Positions 42,550 through 54,325 of a stretch of 64,000 nt of DNA are shown in pieces. Below the pieces are notes generated by a model. That model was not told the DNA's origin and ran no database searches. It worked only from the letters and a program-made list of their open reading frames with translations. The position numbers and the translations under genes are program-made. Where the stretch lies: NCBI GenBank assembly GCA_032622095.1, contig CP136069.1, forward strand, positions 19,667,326 to 19,731,325, given 5' to 3'. Source of the stretch: Siphonodentalium dalli (lineage: Eukaryota > Mollusca > Scaphopoda > Gadilida > Siphonodentaliidae). The number at the start of each line of letters is the position of its first letter. Position 1 is the first letter of the stretch.

Positions 42550-45500
42550 GTAAATTATTTTATAATCGTCGATTCCGCCAGAACATAAAGAAAACAGTTA
42601 CAAACCGGAATGTGAAATTGTTAATTTCGGAATTAGACAATTCGGACTAGAACAAATATATTCCACCCGGTCAAGTGGTCCTGCTAATCTGCTATGATGC
42701 GGTTGGGTCCTACTGAATTTGCATTGTATTTGAGACTTGTTATGATAATGAAAAACTTACTAAGGTGGAGCCTTCTTATAACACGGAATCACTCGCACGA
42801 TATAATTTTCTGGTAAATGCTAAATATTTAAATGTTGATAATCCAAATCAGTTCGTAATGTCGGGTACACCACACTATAACTTAAGTGGATTAGTTACGT
42901 TGATTACATGGATTTTAATAAAATGTTGTCAAAATGCTGAAATTGAAGATCTTTTTATACGGGTAACGACTACTATATATTTATAGTAAATAAACCTCAT
43001 TCGATAACTTACGTTGGTCAAGAACTCCTTGTAAATCCAACTTCGAATTCATGGAAATAAATCAGATAAACAGTACAATACGAAAACGACTCATCGAAAG
43101 ATTTTTTTATTCCAATATTAACGGAAAACATCAGTTTGATCATCGGCTGGATTGTCATTTACCTCCGGGTGCTTGTGATGTTTATTTCGCTTATAAAATG
43201 AACGCCATGCTGATAACATATAACTATGTAATATCCATTTAGATAACGTCGACACAGAAAGTTTAGAAAATTACTTCATTCCCTGTTCGAATGCGGAGTT
43301 TGTTCACGTCCCGTTTTACTGACAAAATTCACTCTTCTCACATTCAATTTACAAATGCGCCCGAGAACGACGTGTTAATTAATTAGATTAAAGCGTGTGG
43401 TAAGCTAATCGGCGACAAAGGCAATATCATGTTTGGGGCTACCTATAACTGATATCCCGATAACCACTCATCATAACTGGATTGTCAACGCGGCTCAGTG
43501 CATACCAACTCAATGCGACAATTTTGATTTGTGACAATGCAGCGAGGACGAGCAGTATCAGGCCAAGCAAAATAAATGTTTGTTGTAACTGGAAGGTGTC
43601 CATGCACATATGCACTGGTGTCAATTAGACTTCCGCCCATGTGTTATCTGAGATATAACATAATGTGAGTCAAAAATATTGTGTTCATATTGGTTTATAA
43701 ATGCACAGCTAAGTAGGATATATAGCAGGATTGGCCATATTTCATGGGGCGGGGGGGGGGGGGGGGGGGGGGGGGGGTGGCGATTGACACATTTTTAATG
43801 ACAATTTTAATTCCAAATCTCCAGATCACTATTTAAAGTGGCAACTGAATTTGCGTACAAATCTTTATTTGTCTGACAGATTCGGAAATTGTTTAATGGT
43901 CATGTTCACATTTTTTGTTAAAACTTTTATTGACTTTTAGTTGAATATATCATACATTGTAATGTCATTGACAAATTTCAAAGTAATACTATAGGTAAAA
44001 TTAAATTTCGTCTTGTTATTCTTTAAATACTGAGGATTAAGCCAGATATTCCCCTCGCTGTCGGCCATTCGTCCAAATAAACACCTCGGCTTCGCCTCGG
44101 TGAATTATTTCTCCGAATGCCCGACAGCTCGGGGAATATCCTATACGTATTTCTGTTCTGTTTAGTGTTCAAATAAAATATTGTTTAAACCAAATTATAA
44201 TTTCAAATGGCATCCACGAAGCACAAATTGCATTCACTCATTGGTTGGAATTGTTCAACTGGTACCCCAAACTGTTCAAATGTTGGAAATGTTCAATGTA
44301 ACGACCCAATATAGTTGATAATATTCAACCGAATAATAAGGTCCAGAAGATGAACAACAACAAAAACAACAAACTGGCTTTGTATGACGCACATGTGCGA
44401 TTGAAGAGGGTGTCCAACCGAATTACCATAATAAAACTAAATATTCCACCTTTCCACTAAAGCAAAACTTTCTTGGTCGCAACAAACATGGGAAGGCCAA
44501 CCACTGGCTTCACGGGCTGTGTATTTTCCATCTTGACCCAACTTTCCAACTGATGGCGATTTCAGTCTGCACGTAGGATAATTTATGGACCAGGCCCACA
44601 CTTACGACCGCTTTTCAGCAACCAGCTCAGCAGCCATATTTAAATATTTGATTCGTATGTTATTTAGTGTTCCATACCGACACTGGGTTGTCCTTATATC
44701 CCTCGCATTAGCCAAAGATGGCGATAATAATCATTTCAGAAACATATTGGCGTTTAAACATTTCCTCTCCCAACATCCTCATATCTGTATCAGCAGGGCC
44801 CAGCAGCATTATAGCAAAATTAACATAAACTCTTAACATTGGTGCTCCTATATATACACCCGCCTAACCTACATGGTCGCGTCACGACCACTTAACATGG
44901 GGGCTCATTTACACCCGCCTAGTATACAGGGTCGTGGCAGGACCACTTAACCAGGGGCTGCACCACAACTTGGGGAAATTGCATTAGCACCCCACCTCTT
45001 TGTTTTAGAATTGCCCAACTGATAGCTCAGGCTTTCCGTCTCCTGAAAATGTCAAAACACAAACCCAATAAGGTTATGAAATTTTGAAATGATGGTCAAT
45101 TGAGTCAAAAGAGTTTTACTAAAGTAGGAACAATTGATATTTGAGATCATTCACAAATTCACAAAACCATCCACTAGCAATACGTCGAAAACGGTTGTAA
45201 GATTTAAGTCACCATAATTATACCGTGTTTAATTGCGGAAGCATGGACGCTCTTTATAAGAGACGATCGTTGGAATTGTTGCTGGAGTGACACAATTATA
45301 AACGCGTTGAAATCGATTTTTTTGTCGGATTTTTATTTTTCTGCATAATTTTGTGTTCTTTAACGGGCATTTATTTCCCTCCCTAAGTCCACAGTGAAGA
45401 GAAAAGTTAAGTATCGACATACGTGACCTTATTTATAGAGGTATTATAAAATACCGCAAGTCTATTATTATCAATAGACTAAACGCAAAAATTAAAAACA

Positions 45501-45840
45501 GCAGTGTTGTATTAGATAATAGTTGGTGACGTCACAACATCAGATATAGTCTATATACGATCCAAAGCGTCCGGCTTTCCATAGAGGCATTTCACACATC
45601 ACCGGGAGCAATATGCCGCCATGTGGCAGTTAGTGGTTTATCGCTGCCACATTAACAGAACTATGTGAGAACACCAATGCCCCATGTGTATAAATTAGCT
45701 AATTATGGCCAATTATCAAGTCACACTTGTGTTCAAAATTACCACGTAATAGCACTTCACAATCTGTGTTTGATATGTGTCTATCATTTATCTAACGGCA
45801 TGAGACAATAACGATATATACAGATGAAAGCTTAAAATGG
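42550..45840. other. Unique-looking non-coding stretch
   Basis: Contains a long G-homopolymer (about 43747-43778), an inverted motif at 44052-44139 (CCCCTCGCTGTCGG / CCGACAGCTCGGGG) and a ~60-bp doublet at 44842-44950 with ACACCCGCCTA. A minus-strand 61-residue frame at 43439-43624 has one hydrophobic segment but no other support. Confidence 0.35.
43747..43778 (+). repeat. Poly(G) tract
   Basis: About 30 consecutive G bases. It could form G-quadruplex structure, or its length may be inaccurate through sequencing error. Confidence 0.9.
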
Positions 45841-45929
45841 CTTTATCTCCGTTTTATAAAACATGGAGATGGCGGGTTGTTGCTCTCAACCCACGATATA
45901 ATCACATTTTGTTCTGGCATATACCATTG

Positions 45930-48310
45930 TATTTTGGTTTTCTTAATACACTTGTTGACTGCTGCTTTACATGTACCGTAGTGTAGGTAGTTAGCGACAA
46001 AAAATACTCGGATCGATATGAGTCGGATAAAAGCGCCATTTTTTAGTATCTTGTAGGACAGCATCTCTAGTCTAGGAATTTTCTTAAGAACCAACTTTTT
46101 GACAGACGTAGAACCGAAAAATCAAGATGGCGTCCAAGATGGCCGCCGGTTTGATGGTGACACACCTAATAGGTTTGCTTCTCGATTTGATATGGTAATC
46201 ATAAAGAATTCCCCCACATTATCTAAGAATGGTGATATAAAATAATAACCACGACGTTTAGTTGAAAACTAGCCATAATTTTTGAAGATGGATGTCAAAA
46301 TGGCGGCCAAAACATGATAAATTTGTTTTCCTTATTTTTTCATTAAATACTTTACAATATTCGAGATAATATAAGAGAATATATGTGTTCATTGTTCGAT
46401 GGGACAACTTCTGTGGAAGAGTTATGCACATTAACGGTGAAGTAGTATTGTTCGTTCTGGTAGAAATGTGAGGTAGAATATGTGCTATATAAAATGAATG
46501 AAATTATTATTAGACTGTGTTTCATTCTGCAAATGCTTAATAACCAACCGTGAATGACACTGATGTCATCAATTCTGTTTGCGACACTACTATATGGTTG
46601 GGTCAATTGAATACCAATTTGTATGTCGAGATGTTAACAAATAAAAAATCAATTAGTAGTGGATTTACCACGAAATTAAGAAACACAATATGACAGACCC
46701 CATACTCATCAAACTCAATTTGGTTCTCAAAACACAAGAACATATGGAAGGTATGCTGCAACATATCTTCATCACAAGGCCTCGTATTCAAATTACCAAT
46801 ACTTAAATTCAGTGTTTTTACATCAAATTTTACACAAAATGATTGAAGCGTATATTCGAAAGTATGTCTGAGTTCTGAATAAGATATATTATTATGTCCT
46901 TGTATCATATAGTGTCCTCAATTATTCCAGCAACAGAAATATGCATATGTATAATTTTGTGTGTTATATTGTTGCTGGGATATACTCCAGGGGTCATGTG
47001 GTGGGAAGATGGGATCAGTAAAATTGAAAATGCACTTTGTTTTAATAAATCACATCTGCACAACTCCGTACACGGAAGTTCGCTTTTTGAACATTTGCAC
47101 CTGGAACAAACCGATTTTCAAACACAGTTAATCAATTCGGTGCACACTCTAGCCACTTATGTGGTTGTCATTCATACAGGAACAAACGAATCGTCAATAA
47201 ATTTCCACCCGAACGAGGCGCACTGGGGGGATTTGATAGGCTGTTTATATACTGAAGTCACTACAGAAAGTATTCTCCAATAACAATCGACAAATTAGGT
47301 CTTTATACGTGCTTATTGATGATAGTAATGCAAAATCGGTTGCTTGTGGTGCACATTTAGAGACATACATTTGTGTGTATTTCCCACAGCAGCAGCTTGA
47401 TGCTCAGATTTCCAGCCTTATCACATTTAAATTGGGCTGGAACTTGTCAGGTTTATTATCGTACATTAGTTTATTATAGTATCCTGGTGTACACTCATAC
47501 AGTGAGACATGTTCCAGCCCAACTAAAAGTGTCAAGGCCGATAAACATATCATCAAATTGCTGCTTAATTTACATAGGAAATGCACAAGAACGCATTATG
47601 CCTCTAATTGTCCACAAAATAGCTGATTTCGCATCATTATCACCAATACGCACGAGCAAAGAACTAATCTGCGGATATTTGTTTAGAAAATAGTTCTGTT
47701 TTGACATTTAGTGTATAAATGGCGGTCAACATTTGAAAAAATTAATTTGTTTTAAATCGCGAAAGAGTCGGGACTTAGTTCGATAGAGACAGAACCGGAA
47801 AGGCGATACAATCGATTCTTGTGAAACAGTCAGGTGCTGGACACTTTGCATATATGATGGGGCATACAGTCCATGTGCCAGCCTGATGTATACTAGTAGC
47901 ACGATTTCTTTGATGGTAACTGTTCATGTGCCCGTGCCTTTGTTGAATATTTCATGTCTGTCTTTATTAACTGAGGTCAGGTTCGCAGATTTGTCATAAA
48001 CAATCACGACGAAATGATAAATACACTCAAATAGTGGTGATGGAACATCAAGTACCACAAAATGATTCATCGTAATTGACATAAAACATTCTGTTAGCTC
48101 TGGGTAAGTTTTTCAAGCACCCCAAAATGTACCCTAACCAAAGAAAAAGGAAGTTGAGTCGCATCCTGATATCGCATGGAAATGATGGAATATTGGAATT
48201 TTCTGAGCCCAACTGAATTGTACATATCAACTATGTTGCAAATAATATGGGATTTAGACTTGCCGAAGGACACAGTTTCAAATCTTTGCATTGGAGTAGC
48301 ATAGCATGCA
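45930..48310 (+). repeat. Left arm of a large diverged inverted duplication
   Basis: Matching blocks in reverse complement to 49040-50425 occur in mirrored order: AAAAGCGCCAT...GTCTAGGAATTTTC (46028-46083), GTATTCAAATTACCAATACT (46788), GAACATTTGCACCTGG (47092), CTGGACACTTTGCAT (47833), ATACACTCAAATAGTGG (48021), ATATGGGATTTAGACTT (48245). About 530 bp near 47285-47815 has no counterpart. A translated plus-strand frame (KCEVEYVLYKM segment near 46466) is better kept than the DNA, hinting at former coding. Confidence 0.7.
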
Positions 48311-48419
48311 GATGTCACAACAGAATCACGATAATATCCTTGTCAACAGTACGAACAATAATCGATGAATAATGCGTTTGTAGCATATGAGATATATGTC
48401 CGACTAATCTACTGTCAGC

Positions 48420-48970
48420 TTATTCATATGTACATCCAAAGAGAATATGATCCTCCGTTGCGAAGATGATTTCCTCTGTTAGGGTTTCCAATTTAAAGAG
48501 ACATTCATTGACAAATGCAAACAATTTTTGCTTATTGGTGGTGTTTCTTAGAAAGTCATTCCAATTCGGTGGAATTGTTGTGGTAAGCCCCCACCTTACA
48601 TCGAATGCCACAACCACGTTTCTCTCACGTTCCTGTTTTGATACTAGCCTGCCTCTATTTACCTGTCCAAAACCAAGTCAGTACTTCTACAATCTGCGAG
48701 CTGCCATAACATATGGCAGTTGTGCTGATATACATTGAGAAGGTATGCCCGACTTCAGGTCTCGGTAAGTGTATCAAATACCCCCGTCGAACACATTACA
48801 CTCGACCGTTGGATTTGGCTCTGCCGTGGCTATGTAGTTTGAATCGCATGGGACCTTCATGCAGCTTATGTAGTCACATTTATTACCGCCCCTCCTTTCG
48901 ACCACTTTCAATATAGATGGGGGAACCGCTGGATTTTCGTCTGGGAAGAACATATATCTCATATACTACA
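48420..48970 (-). pseudogene. Decayed fragment of an invertebrate multicopy gene family
   Basis: Minus-strand translation gives DENPAVPPSI then GGNKCDYISC (about 48770-48950), and further on TTIPPNWNDFLRNTTNKQKL (about 48500-48600), separated by stops. This order, an ENx-PPS motif followed much later by an IP-x-NW-x-x-FLR motif and an NK-x-xLF motif, is what I recall from a large uncharacterised family expanded in molluscs and cnidarians. Function of that family is unknown to me. The copy is broken by stops and lies at the axis of the inverted duplication. Confidence 0.4.
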
Positions 48971-49039
48971 AACCGATAATTCATCGATTATTGCTCACAC
49001 TGTTGACACATATATTATCATGATCATGTTGGAACAACT

Positions 49040-50425
49040 GCATGATATGCTTCTTCAATGCAAACCGTGTGAAACTGTTTGTCTTTCGAGAAGTCTAAAT
49101 CCCATGTTACCTACAACATAGTTGGTATGTGCAATTGAATGGGCTAACACAAATTCAACTGAACTTCCAATATTCCATCCGATATTAGGTTGCGACTCAA
49201 CTTCATTTTTCATTGGTAAGGGTAAGCGCAATTCTGGGAAGCTTGGAAAGCTTAGCTCCCTGACTGTTTGATGCCAATTACGAGGAATCATTGTGTGATT
49301 CTTGATGTTCCATCGCCACTATTTGAGTGTATTTAGCGTTTTGTCGTGATATGTCAGGCTGGTATCTGGACTGTAAGTCCCATAGTAGATGCAAAGTTTC
49401 CAGCGCCTGACTTCTTTGATTGGCGGTTCTTTTGTTACTGTATGGATGACAACCCAGAAGCAGCTATAGAGCGTCCATAGTTGATTACATGTGTTTGCAA
49501 ATCGGTTTGTCCCAGGTGCAAATGTTCAAGAAGCAAACTTCTATGTACGAAGTTGTACAGATGTTGTGAGAAGTGAATTGTTCAATTCAGTTTATTAAAA
49601 CAAAGTGCAATTTCAAATTTCAAAGTATTGGTAATTTGAATACGAGGCCCGGTGATGAACATGTGTTGCAGAATACCTTCCATATGTTCCTGTTTTGAGA
49701 TCTAAATTGAGATAGACGATTATGGGTTTTGTCATTGGTGTTTCCTAATTTCGTGCGAAATCCACTACTAAATTGATGTTTTTATTCGTAAAGATCTCGA
49801 TATTCAAATTGTTATTAAATTGATCCAACCATATAGTAGTGTCGCAAATATAATTGAAGACATCAGAGCCATTCAAGTTTCGTTTCTAAGCATTTACAGA
49901 ATGAAACCCTGTGTCAGAACAATTTTGCTCATTTTACATAGCACATATTCTACCTCACATTTGTACCAGTACGAATTATACTTATTCGCCTTTAGTGGGC
50001 ATGACTCTTCCACAGTGGTCATTCTATCGAATAATCAACACATTGTTGATATCTTCTCTTATATTATCTCGAAAATTGTTAAGTATTTAAACAAAAATTT
50101 TGGCATCCATCTTCAATAATTGTTGCCATTTTTCAACTAAAAGTTGGGACTGTTATTCTATAACAGTTTAACATATCAAATTGAGAAGCAAATCTATTAG
50201 GTGTACCACCGTCAAACAAGCGGCCATCTTGGACGCCATCTTGAATTTTCGGCTCTACGTTGTTCAAAATGTTGGTTCTTGAGAAAATTCCTAGACTAGA
50301 GATGCTGTCCCACAAGATATTAAAACATGGCGCTTTTATACGACTTGTATTGATCAAAACGCCAACTACCTACACTACCGGTACATGTATTGTATCTGAT
50401 TGCTCCCATCAACAAATTAACGCAT
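49040..50425 (-). repeat. Right arm of the inverted duplication
   Basis: Reverse-complement partner of 45930-48310 and shorter by the missing 530-bp block. On the minus strand it keeps a better reading frame than the left arm, for example PIIVYLNLDLKTGTYG near 49700 and GNMGFRLLERQTVSHG near 49070, but with stops and frameshifts. Confidence 0.7.
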
Positions 50426-50940
50426 CCATTATTCCTGTTTCAGCTAATAGAATAATATTAACAGAATCAGTCAGACACATGTATATTATGAACAATACCG
50501 ATCAAAGGATTTAAGCCACGGGCAAATCCATGCATGTTGGCCTATTGATTGAGGTTTGTCATCATTTCAGCCGCTATGCCATATCACAACATCAGTTTTA
50601 CTGGTGGAGGAATGATAGTTAGAAAGAAAGTTAATTACCCCACCCTCGCCAAACTGGCACCCATGCATGTTCAGCGTTTGTTCGTTAATTAAGCTAGCCT
50701 ATGTTCATATTAAATGAAAGGCGACCTTTTGTCTCTAGAATAACGTGATATGGGGCCCATTTTAACGACAACTTACCCGATGGCTGTCCAATCTTATGAT
50801 ATACTTTATAGGTTACATCTGCTATTTTATTCGGTATTTCTGTCGACGTTTAGCAATTTTCATGTAATGGTGAACATATCTGAAAGCTCTATATATACTG
50901 TGCTTGAAGAGTAACTTGATGCATTTGGTTACCCATATAT
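50426..50940. other. Non-coding gap
   Basis: Sequence between the inverted duplication and the integrase relic. Nothing recognisable. Confidence 0.3.
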
Positions 50941-50944
50941 TTTA

Positions 50945-51490
50945 ACCTGAGAGCTAACATATTATCCAAAGGAAAAATGAGTGGGTGTGAATACATTAAT
51001 TCCAAACTTGAAGTTTTTGAGGAATCTGAAATCATGCATCTATATGCTAATAGTGCTTGTCCTAAAACCAGATCCCATATTCTCTGATTTCCCCCTATAA
51101 TTTTAGATAATATGTCCTTTAGACTGCGGTGTGATCTCTCATTCCGTCTCTTAGACTGAGGCGAATATAAACTGGTTAAAAGTAATTTTATTTCTAGATT
51201 TGTACAGACTTTTTTTTAAATTATTTGAAGTGAACTCCTTTGCGTTGTCGCTCAAAATTTGAATGGGCACACTAAACCTGGGAATAATGTCTTCCAAAAG
51301 GCAATGGATAATCAAATCTGTGCTCTTACTTGTAATCGGAAATGTTTATATGCAACAACTATGCAAACATAACCAAGTTAACAAGTATTTATTATTTATA
51401 GCTAATGTTATTGGAAATGATCCAGAAATGTCTATACTCCATTTTGCCCCTGTGAACGCTGGCATGTCAGTGTCCTGGAATGGAGGCCGC
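50945..51490 (-). pseudogene. LTR-retrotransposon integrase core, relic
   Basis: Minus-strand translation in shifting frames shows an integrase catalytic core: IDISGSFPIT (first Asp region, about 51420), IIPRFSVPIQILSDNAKEF (second Asp, about 51230-51290), YSPQSKRRNERSHRSLKDIL (catalytic Glu, about 51110-51170) and WDLVLGQALLAYR (about 51060). Spacing and the PQS...ER-H motif fit Ty3/Gypsy or related LTR elements. A stop and at least one frameshift break it. Neither RT, RNase H nor LTRs are in view; the upstream side is lost at the start of the satellite. It cannot make an active integrase. Confidence 0.7.
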
Positions 51491-51492
51491 AG

Positions 51493-53950
51493 ATGTAGAT
51501 GGGAACGAGTCATTTTTGGGTTGTTCGGCCAAAAAAACATGGCCGCCAGCAGCCATCTTGGATGTTACTCTTTGCATGACTAAATCCTTTAGCGCGAGCT
51601 ACATATCGTAGCTTTGGTCGGATCTTCATGAAATCTGTCAAGGATGTTAACAATGACATGTAGATGGGAACGAGTCCTTTTGGTGTCATTCGGCCAAAAA
51701 ACATGGCGGCCAACAGCCATCTTGGATGTTACTCTTTGCATGACTAAATCCTTTAGCGCGAGCTACATATCGTACCTTTGGTCTGATCTTTATGAAATTT
51801 GTCATGAATGTTGACATTGACATGTAGATGGGAACGAGTCATTTTGGGGTCATTCGCCAAAAAACATCGCCGCTGGCGGCCATCTTGGATTTGAAAATTA
51901 AATCCATTGGCGCGGTCTACAGGTCGTACTGTTTGTCTGATCATCATGAAATTTGTCATGGATGTTAATATTGACATGTATATGAGAACGAGTCATTTTG
52001 GGGTTGTTCGACCAAAAAACATGGCCGCCAGCAGCCATCTTGGATTCTACTCTTTGCATGACTAAATTCTTTGGCGCAGGCTACAGGTTGTAGATTTAGT
52101 TTGATTTTCATGAAATTTGTCATGGGTGCTAACAATGACATGCAGATGGGAACGAGTCCTTTTGGGGTCATTCGGCCAAAAATCATGGCCGCCTGCAGCC
52201 ATCTTGCGTTTTACTCTTTGCATGACCAAATCCTTTGGCACGGGCTACATGTCGTACCTTTGGTCTGATCTTCATGAAATTTGTCATAGATGTTAACAAT
52301 GACATGTCGTTGGGAACAAACTCTTTTGGAATAAACGGCCGAAAAACATGGCCGCTGGTGGCCATCTTGGATTTCAAAATTAAATCCATTGGCGCGGTCT
52401 ACAGGTTGTACTGTTCGTCTGATTTGTCATGGGTGTTAATATTGACATGTAGATGAGAACGAGTCATTTTGGGGTTGTTCGACAAAAAAACATGGCAGCC
52501 AGCAGCCATCTTGGATTTTACTTTTGCATGACTAAATCCTTTGGCGCGGGCTACAGGTCGTATCTTTGGTCGGATCTTCATGAAATTTGTCATAGATTTT
52601 AACAATGACATGTAGATGGGAACGAGTCCTTTTGGGGTCATTCGGCCAAAAAACATGGCCGCCAGCAGCCATCTTGGATTTTACTCTTTGCATGACTAAA
52701 TCCTTTGGCACAGGCTACAGGTCGTACCGCGGTGTATTTGCCGTGCGGCTGCGGTGTCACAGTTTGTAACTGCAGTTGAGTACTGCGGCCGAACAGCAAG
52801 TACACTGCGGCCGAACGGCAAGTTAACTGCGTCCGAACGGTAACTACATGTACCCTCGCGGCCGAATGACATGTACATTTTGGTTTGTATTTTCTTTTTT
52901 CAGTTTAATGAAAGTTCATGTACACCGTGGCAGCTACACCATGCCAGATAGCAAGTAAACCGCAGCCCAACTGTAGTTAGCCGGTGGAGCCACGGTGTAC
53001 ATGTGTACGGCCGCGGTGGCAACGCTAACCGCACCGCAGTTAAGTTGACACTTGTTTTGTCCAGCAGGGTACTTTTGTCAGATAATTATGAAATTTGTCA
53101 TGAATTTTGACATTGACATGTAGATGGGAATGGGTCATTTTGGGGTCATTTGGCCAAAAAACATGGCCGCTGGCAGCCATCTTTGATTTCAAAATTAAAT
53201 AAATTGGCGCGGTCTGCAGGTCGTACTGTTCGTCTGATTATCATGAAATTTGTCATGGATGTTAATAATGACAGGCAGATGGGAACGAGTCATTTTGGGG
53301 TAGTTTGGACAAAAAACATTGCCGTCATGAGCATCTTGGATTTTAATCTTTGCATGACTAAATCCTTTGGCGCGGGCTACATGTCCTTACTTTGGTCAGA
53401 TCATTATGAAATTTGTCATGAATGTTGACATTCACATGTAGATTTGGGGTAATTTGGCCAAAAAACATAGCCGCTGGCAGCCATCTTTGATTTCAAAATT
53501 AAATAGATTGGCGCGGTCTACAGGTCGTACTGTTCGTCTGATTATCATAAAATTTGTCATAGATGTTAATATTGACATGTAGATGGGAACGAGTTATTTT
53601 GGGGTCGTTAGGCCAAGAAACATGGCCACCAGTAGCCATCTTGGATTTTACCAGTAGCCATCTTGGATTTTACTCTTTGCTTGACTAAATCCTTTGGCGC
53701 GATGGTCGACCAAAAACATGGCCGTCGTGAGCATCTTGGATTTTACTCTTTGCGTGACTAAATCCTTCGACACAGGCTCTAGGTCGTACCTTTGGTCAGA
53801 TCATTATGATATTTGTCATGGCTATTGACATGTACAATGTAGATGGGATTGAGTCATTTTGGGGTCATTTGTCCAAAAAACATGGACGCTGGCAGCCATC
53901 TTTGATTTCAAAATTAAATCGATTGGCGCGGTCTACAGGTCGTACCAGTC
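51493..53950 (+). repeat. 163-bp satellite array
   Basis: About fourteen imperfect units of roughly 155-165 bp. Each has AGCCATCTTGGATTTTACTC, TTTGCATGACTAAATCCTTT, ATGAAATTTGTCATG(G/A)ATGTT and ACATGTAGATGGGAACGAGT. Eight units precede and six follow an unrelated insert at 52729-53070. Minus-strand frames (GLVPIYMSLLTSMTNFMKIR) are periodic products of the repeat. Confidence 0.9.
52729..53070. repeat. GC-rich insert interrupting the satellite
   Basis: A ~340-bp island with repeated ACTGCGGCCGAACGGCAAGT-like units (52780-52845) and CGCGGCCG motifs at both sides. It is compositionally unlike its surroundings. Termini are not clear. Confidence 0.6.
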
Positions 53951-53954
53951 GATA

Positions 53955-54240
53955 TTGCATTAAAATGACGCTTCATATTCATTACACTTCATTCAATAAT
54001 TTCAGGTAAGCTATGTCCGACTCAAATATTAAAGTGACGCTTCATATTCATTACACTTCATTCAATAATTTCTGTTTCTACATCACTTATTGCATTGATT
54101 GCCTTCAGGTAAGGTAAGCTATGTCCGACTCAAATATTAAAGTGACGCATCATATTCACTACAATAATTTCTTTTTCTACATAGTTTACATGTATTGCAT
54201 TAATTGCCTGCAGCTAAGGTAATCTATGTCCGACTCAAAT
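53955..54240 (+). repeat. Tandem repeat, 3 units of variable length
   Basis: CTATGTCCGACTCAAATATT followed by AAAGTGACGC(T/A)TCATATTCA and a variable spacer occurs three times. Confidence 0.85.
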
Positions 54241-54325
54241 AATACAAATATTTAAGGCATTCCATTTCCATCCATTAATTCTAAGAAAAATTCTGCTGTG
54301 ATATATATATATATATATATATACA

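Noticed and set aside
43439-43624. Small membrane protein with one hydrophobic segment
   Set aside because: Only 61 residues, no homologous copy, no splice or promoter context; chance cannot be excluded.
43747-43778. Poly(G) tract as telomeric sequence
   Set aside because: It is a plain homopolymer without TTAGGG units and lies inside the contig.
45843-46094. SOCS-box-like sequence IPRLEMLSYKILKNGAF
   Set aside because: The resemblance is weak and the opposite strand of this arm shows better-kept coding, so I consider it coincidental.
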